Source: Tetmemena sp. SeJ-2015
Taxonomy: Eukaryota > Ciliophora > Spirotrichea > Sporadotrichida > Oxytrichidae
Assembly (NCBI GenBank): GCA_027382625.1
Contig: JAJKFJ010022864.1
Coordinates: forward strand, 1 to 33,395
Length of the DNA stretch: 33,395 nucleotides
Direction of reading: 5' to 3'
Each line of letters opens with the position of its first letter. The stretch's first letter is position 1. A program made the translations under genes and the position numbers. Shown here in pieces: positions 29,901 to 33,395 of this stretch. The notes beneath the pieces are model-generated. The model saw only the letters and a program-made list of their open reading frames with translations. It was not told where the DNA came from and did not search any database.

Positions 29901-32419
29901 TAGTGCTTAAGAACAAAGCCTAGCTAATTTGAAGAAGATAATTGACGACAAGAAGAGACTCTCCGCTTAAAAGCTCCTTGCATATTTAATGAAATTTTCA
30001 TTTCTAAAGCAGAGACACCAGTCTCAAAATACTTCCATCCTCCAGGACTCTTACTTGGATCCTTCCTCGAAGGCAAATGATGGATTCTATGGCGGCAGCA
30101 AAAAGCAGCGAAAGAGAGTGCAATCAAGGGTGGAGAGTAGCTTTGGGAGGTCAGATTTGCGTCAAAGACACAGAATACAGCAACGAGAGAGTCAGAACAG
30201 CTTCTATATAAACTCTGCTATCTATTATGTAATGTTTAATTAATCTCAAAGAAGTAAGAGGAGGCTTAGAGCATTAAGCACTTTAAGCAAGGAGCTGTCT
30301 AGTATAAAAACCTGATAGCTCAAGTTAATAAGAAGAGCATCTATGATATATTAGCCATGGACGATTTCAAAGTCTCTAAGAAACAGAGAAATCTCTCTTA
30401 GCAGATTGAGAATACTTATTGTTTATATTTTTTATTTTTGCTTTATAGATTGATGCTAATCTTTCAATACAAGAAGAATAAGCTATACATTTAAGGAAGG
30501 ACTAATTGATTTGAAGTAAAAGGCTTTCGCTAAAACAACACTGAAAACTCTAGTTCTTGACTTAGACAAGGTGGCTTCTTATTCAAGTCTTTGAAATACT
30601 TAGACAAGAACGATAGTTACTCTCTAGAGCTTAGGGAATTCAAAAAGCCTGAATAGATTGACTAATAATAAAGTCCATTAGACGAAAAGCATATTTTAAT
30701 TGGACTTTAAGTTCTATTTATAGCAAGAAATAGAGGATGAAGAGTCTGCAAACTACAAACAAAAGCTAAACTACAAGTATCTGGAGAATTTTAAAGACAA
30801 AAAGCAAAGAATCCAAGCAGCTGCTGTTGAGATTAAGAATCAGCAATTCTTCCAAAGGATTTCTTAAGAGGAGGAAAAACTCAAGTCTTTGCTCAAACCC
30901 CTTGTCAATTAGAAGAGTAGAGAACCTTAAAGCAAAACTTAGGATGTTAATGCTCAAGCTATGGAAAAAGTCCTAAACTAGAAAACTATAGCTCAGAAGG
31001 TTGTTATTGATCCTTATTATAATTCCCATTTCATTCAAAGTGTTTACTTATGAACAGCTAAAGTCAAGGTGTGAAAAGACAGAGGTGCTAAGATCAGGTA
31101 TTATGAATGACACAGAGACTGCATCAATATATGTAAGAAATAGTTAAGCCTTAAGTGTATTCGTAGAATTCCCAATTTTTCCCAGATTGGTTCAAGCAAG
31201 ACATAAATCGCTATTCTAAGGACGAGATAATTAAGAAGCTCGATCTATACGATATAATTATCTCTACGTAAGTAAAACTAAGTGTATTAAGGATGTTCTA
31301 GAAACCCTGATCAGCGAAATCTGTTTGAAAGAGAGAAAATTCATAGGTTCCTCAGGAAGCATCTTGGAAAGATAAGCAACAACTATACCATCGAAAGTTT
31401 AATAGCGAGGCTTGGTGAAAGAGTTTAGGCTCAAGAGTATTAATACGGACAGAAGAGTAAGATTTTTGCAATAAGGTCTAACTAATGGTTAAGTAATTGA
31501 CACCTCTCAAAGCTAGCTGAGTTGTGTCTATATTCTGATTAGAGGAGCGGTTGAAGAAACAATTAAGCTTAAAGAATAATCTCAAGCAACATCAAGATTA
31601 ATTAAGAAGAAGGATGTTCTTTTCATCGATTGCCTCAAGGACGAAAACATTTCACAATTCGAAGGAAAGGCATTCGCTGCAGAGAGGAACACTTAGGTTC
31701 TTAGGTTAGAGATAGACGATATCGTCACTGCAAAATCAGTAAGTCTTAAAAACGTATTTAACGATGAATGTAGTATGTCAAGAGCAATGAGAGATTCACT
31801 AACTTCCACTATCTAACCTCTATCAAGCTATTTTAAAAGTGGCCCTAGGACTAACTCATTTCCTTCTATCAGGATATTAAACTCGGGGTTTTCCTAAAAG
31901 ATCATGGTAATTTAAAAATCCAATTAATGTCCACTAACTTATTCATTAATTTGTTGTTAGTTTTCTATGACGTGGGAGATCAAGCAGACTCTTTTTATGT
32001 GCTACGTTCTGGTAAAGTTAAAGTGGAAACTATTTTTGACTTGGAAAGTATAAAGAAGACACCACTCGAAGATATGAAGACAGAGTGGACTATCAGCAAC
32101 AAGACTCTGCTAAAGACTATTGCTGTGAGAGAAGCCCCTGAGTGGTTTGGCTATGAGGAGATAGTGCAAGAAACTCCAAGAATCTTGAAAGTCACAGCTT
32201 TGACCGATTGCTAGGTGCTATACGGCAGTGACGAGCTTTTGACTGACTGTAAGTCAAACGCAATCTTAAAATAATAATTTGAGTGTGTAGATTTATCTAA
32301 GTATGAGAGACAAACTTTGCTTGAATCGATTTAAGATATAAACATAGCTAAAATAGGCAAGCTATTCACAGACTAGATCAGAGTTAAAAAGGAAAATTAC
32401 CAATATATTATTTATAATG
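26961..32419 (+). CDS. Very large cyclic-nucleotide-binding-domain protein, IES- and intron-rich, 3' end missing
   Basis: ATG at 26961. After at least nine pointer-type removals and eight GT-AG introns the gene reads for well over 1500 residues. The first two thirds is Ser/Gln/Asn-rich and probably disordered. An EF-hand-like loop follows (DKNDSYSLELRE, near 30605), then helical sequence (NYKQKLNYKYLENFKDKKQR). The C-terminal part holds a helical lead-in (ISTNPDQRNLFEREKIHRF) and at least two cyclic-nucleotide-binding folds: QVIDTSQSQLSCVYILIRGA near 31520 and DVGDQADSFYVLRSGKVKVE near 31980. This is the layout of cAMP/cGMP-responsive regulators; no kinase or channel domain is seen. Coding fades at about 32419 without TGA, so the last MDS lies outside the window or beyond a long IES. 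Unresolved shifts remain near 29205 and 29706. Confidence 0.75.
26970..26981 (+). other. Possible micro-IES, pointer GCCC
   Basis: GCCC at 26970-26973 and 26978-26981. Removing 8 nt shifts from the ATG frame (MNQA) into PTSLLQPASYADTSQFPTR, the frame that splices correctly into the next exon. Confidence 0.5.
27161..27315 (+). other. Spliceosomal intron, 155 bp
   Basis: GTAAGT at the 5' end and ATATTAG at the 3' end, very AT-rich. It joins HERFKSQILP to QQQHQITIEKDGSQDRLAK. It is the longest intron in the window. Confidence 0.75.
27515..27529 (+). other. Short IES, pointer ATAT
   Basis: ATAT at 27515-27518 and 27526-27529. Removing 11 nt joins CSYSATTY to ISPQDEEFQRKLNKHLEQS. A competing 6-bp repeat, TCATAT (27496-27501 and 27524-27529), would fit a different upstream frame. 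Confidence 0.55.
27725..27777 (+). other. IES, pointer TTAGTA
   Basis: TTAGTA at 27725-27730 and 27772-27777. Removing 47 AT-rich nt restores the frame from KNGNSTT to QQTSQTQGKSPTNLKRK. Confidence 0.85.
28267..28400 (+). other. IES of about 125 bp, pointer TGTAAG, holding a decoy start codon
   Basis: TGTAAG at 28267-28272 and 28395-28400. Removing 128 nt joins GMTLKKDNKV to VRRRQQPSQEFKILKNL. The insert contains a TGA and the ATG at 28381, which would otherwise look like the start of a new gene. The left pointer also mimics a GTAAGT splice donor. Confidence 0.8.
28693..28740 (+). other. IES, pointer AGCTTAA
   Basis: AGCTTAA at 28693-28699 and 28734-28740. Removing 41 nt joins NNLSVNTSL to KDFQKMLRPQSSNLSF. 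Confidence 0.87.
29407..29417 (+). other. Micro-IES or indel, pointer AAT
   Basis: AAT copies at 29407-29409, 29412-29414 and 29415-29417. Removing 5 or 8 nt restores the frame from STQPHNPKN to VSLTFNRSMASNALKS. The event is real as a frame change; its mechanism is unclear. Confidence 0.5.
29830..29903 (+). other. Spliceosomal intron, 74 bp
   Basis: GTAAGC...ATTCTAG joins CIKILPEKSFYYL to NAQEQSLANLKKIIDD in frame. Confidence 0.75.
30229..30251 (+). other. Short intron, 23 bp
   Basis: GTAATG...CAAAG. Removal joins SFYINSAIYY to KQEEAQSIKHFKQGAVQ with the correct phase. Confidence 0.6.
30413..30453 (+). other. IES, pointer AGATTGA
   Basis: AGATTGA at 30413-30419 and 30447-30453. Removing 34 T-rich nt joins KKQRNLSQQI to DANLSIQEEQAIHL. 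Confidence 0.87.
30489..30512 (+). other. IES, pointer ATTT
   Basis: ATTT at 30489-30492 and 30509-30512. Removing 20 nt takes out a TGA and joins QEEQAIHL to KQKAFAKTTLKTL. Confidence 0.65.
30560..30608 (+). other. IES, 11-bp pointer ACTTAGACAAG
   Basis: Perfect 11-bp repeats at 30560-30570 and 30598-30608. Removing 38 nt joins LKTLVLDLDK to NDSYSLELREF, so the pointer itself encodes the first residues of the EF-hand loop. Confidence 0.85.
30695..30720 (+). other. IES, pointer TTTA
   Basis: TTTA at 30695-30698 and 30717-30720. Removing 22 nt joins SPLDEKHIL to QQEIEDEESANYKQKL. Confidence 0.65.
31030..31037 (+). other. Tandem TTCA duplication that breaks the frame
   Basis: TTCATTCA: removing one 4-bp copy restores the frame from DPYYNSHF to KVFTYEQLKSRCEK. 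This would be a pointer pair with no spacer, or a simple indel or assembly error. Confidence 0.5.
31133..31166 (+). other. Spliceosomal intron, 34 bp
   Basis: GTAAGA...TTCGTAG joins NDTETASIY to NSQFFPDWFKQDINRYSK. Confidence 0.85.
31268..31301 (+). other. Spliceosomal intron, 34 bp
   Basis: GTAAGT...GTTCTAG joins KLDLYDIIIST to NPDQRNLFEREKIHRFL with a correct phase change. Confidence 0.87.
31457..31475 (+). other. Possible 19-bp intron
   Basis: GTAAGA...AATAAG. Splicing joins QEYQYGQKS to LTNGQVIDTSQSQ in the correct phase. An alternative is a 4-nt shift giving RFLQQGLTNGQ, so this is not settled. Confidence 0.45.
31739..31773 (+). other. Spliceosomal intron, 35 bp
   Basis: GTAAGT...AATGTAG joins DDIVTAKS to YVKSNERFTNFHYLTSIK. 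Confidence 0.85.
31907..31960 (+). other. Spliceosomal intron, 54 bp
   Basis: GTAATT...TTGTTAG. It is a multiple of three, but removal joins KLGVFLKDH to VFYDVGDQADSFYVL, giving a normal cyclic-nucleotide-binding fold. Confidence 0.75.
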
Positions 32420-33395
32420 TTAACCTTGGAGTAATTAACAATAATTTAGGGATATCAAAATTATATAAAGGCATATAATATCCTTTATTGTTTAAAATTG
32501 ATTTCTTTTAACTTTTTTCCGCTATTTACAGCATTGGCTAAAATTTTATTTTCATCATGCTTTGAGTGAATATAAAAATAATTTTCAACTCATATTTATA
32601 AAAACTCTTTTATTTTGTAATAGAAACGAAGTAAATTAATTAAACTGTTTAATTTCTAAAATATTTGATTGTCGAATTCGATGGCCAAGAAATACAGTAT
32701 ATTATATAATTCAAAAAATTTGAAATCAGGAAACTCTTTTTAAGATGTTTGATAATGCTTATTTATTACTTTCTGATATCTTTTATCGCTAATTCTGCGT
32801 GAATAGTTAATGCCGAATCATTTTATAGTAGGTTGAAATAAATTGATTTAAATAAATAAATTTAAATGGACAATTTTATATTTAAAAATGATCGATCGTT
32901 AAATTTAATTAAAATATTTTGAAGAAAATAAATCTTTTTAATGATTGTTTGATATTTGATATAGTGGAAATTTACTAGATAGAGGTGAAACAAATTTAAT
33001 TTATATTTTTTAATTATCTATTAATTTTACGTTTAAAAAATATTAAATTTTCCCAAAAAACTTTTAAATTAAGGGAAATAAATTATAATTAATTTTTTAA
33101 ATGGAAAAAAATAATAAAACTCCATTAGTTTGATGAATTTATTTTTATATCTGCTCTTCTTTTCCATTAGCAGATTTTCAGGTGATCTCAGAATCATTTA
33201 TCAGCTTTATATATTTTAATCTTCCTTTAAAATAAGTATTGATCCTTCAGATTTAGTATTTTAGATAATGAAATTTATAGTTATTATTCATTTCCTTACA
33301 CCTAAAAAATATATTAATCCTCAGAATTATATGCTTATAAAAAATAATATTTTTATATAAAACATCTTTTAAAGGAAAATTAAGTATATGAAATT
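32420..33395. other. AT-rich DNA after the last coding segment (long IES or germline spacer)
   Basis: Coding character stops at about 32420 without a TGA, in the middle of the cyclic-nucleotide gene. The rest of the window is about 80% AT with no supported coding. It could be a long IES, the space before a scrambled MDS, or intergenic DNA. Confidence 0.55.

Noticed and set aside
30545..30575. LVLDLD motif resembling a HAD/CTD-phosphatase active site
   Set aside because: The usual DLDETLVHS continuation is absent, and after pointer removal the segment is an EF-hand-like loop.
1..33395. CRISPR arrays, rRNA, tRNA, or bacterial operon signals
   Set aside because: No spaced direct-repeat array, rRNA core or cloverleaf was found; introns, the ciliate code and IESs point to a eukaryotic nucleus.

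Overview
This looks like germline (micronuclear) DNA of a ciliate, most plausibly a spirotrich (hypotrich or oligotrich). Two observations carry the case. (1) Every recognisable gene reads through many TAA and TAG codons at positions that suit glutamine, and TGA is the only stop (ciliate nuclear code, table 6). (2) The genes are repeatedly broken by short AT-rich inserts with a direct repeat of about 4-11 bp at each end. Removing the insert plus one repeat copy restores the reading frame of a recognisable protein. That is the signature of internal eliminated sequences (IESs) with pointers, separating macronuclear-destined segments (MDSs). I found about 30 such events by eye. Ordinary GT-AG introns of about 19-155 bp are also present and are a separate class.

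Layout. 1-5963 is about 80% AT with no convincing gene. 5964-6420 is an isolated GC-rich, hairpin-forming island. 6421-7112 is AT-rich again. From 7113 to about 32420 genes are packed on both strands: a coiled-coil protein (+, 7113-7670); a long minus-strand gene whose C-terminal half is a circularly permuted YqeH/NOA1-type GTPase (7790-12035); an AT-rich spacer; a coiled-coil protein (-, 12727-15324); an E2F transcription factor (-, 15399-17219); histidyl-tRNA synthetase (-, 17278-18659); a small membrane protein (+, 18747-19315); an acidic/Gln-rich protein and an AT-hook protein that may be one gene (-, 19449-21935); a gene without a visible start (-, 22198-22692); a PRP38B-like splicing factor (+, 22758-25058); a multi-EF-hand protein (+, from 25102); and a very large cyclic-nucleotide-binding protein (+, from 26961) whose 3' end is not in the window. 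32420-33395 is AT-rich without coding.

IES load is very uneven. The GTPase gene and the cyclic-nucleotide gene are cut many times, HARS once, and the PRP38B gene and the 7113 gene not at all. Several attractive ATG-started ORFs (at 11227, 19673 and 28381) lie inside IESs and are not real gene starts. The genes do not form an obvious pathway: they are housekeeping (tRNA charging, splicing, GTPase), regulatory (E2F, AT-hook) and Ca2+/cyclic-nucleotide signalling functions. All function calls rest on motifs read by eye, without database searches.
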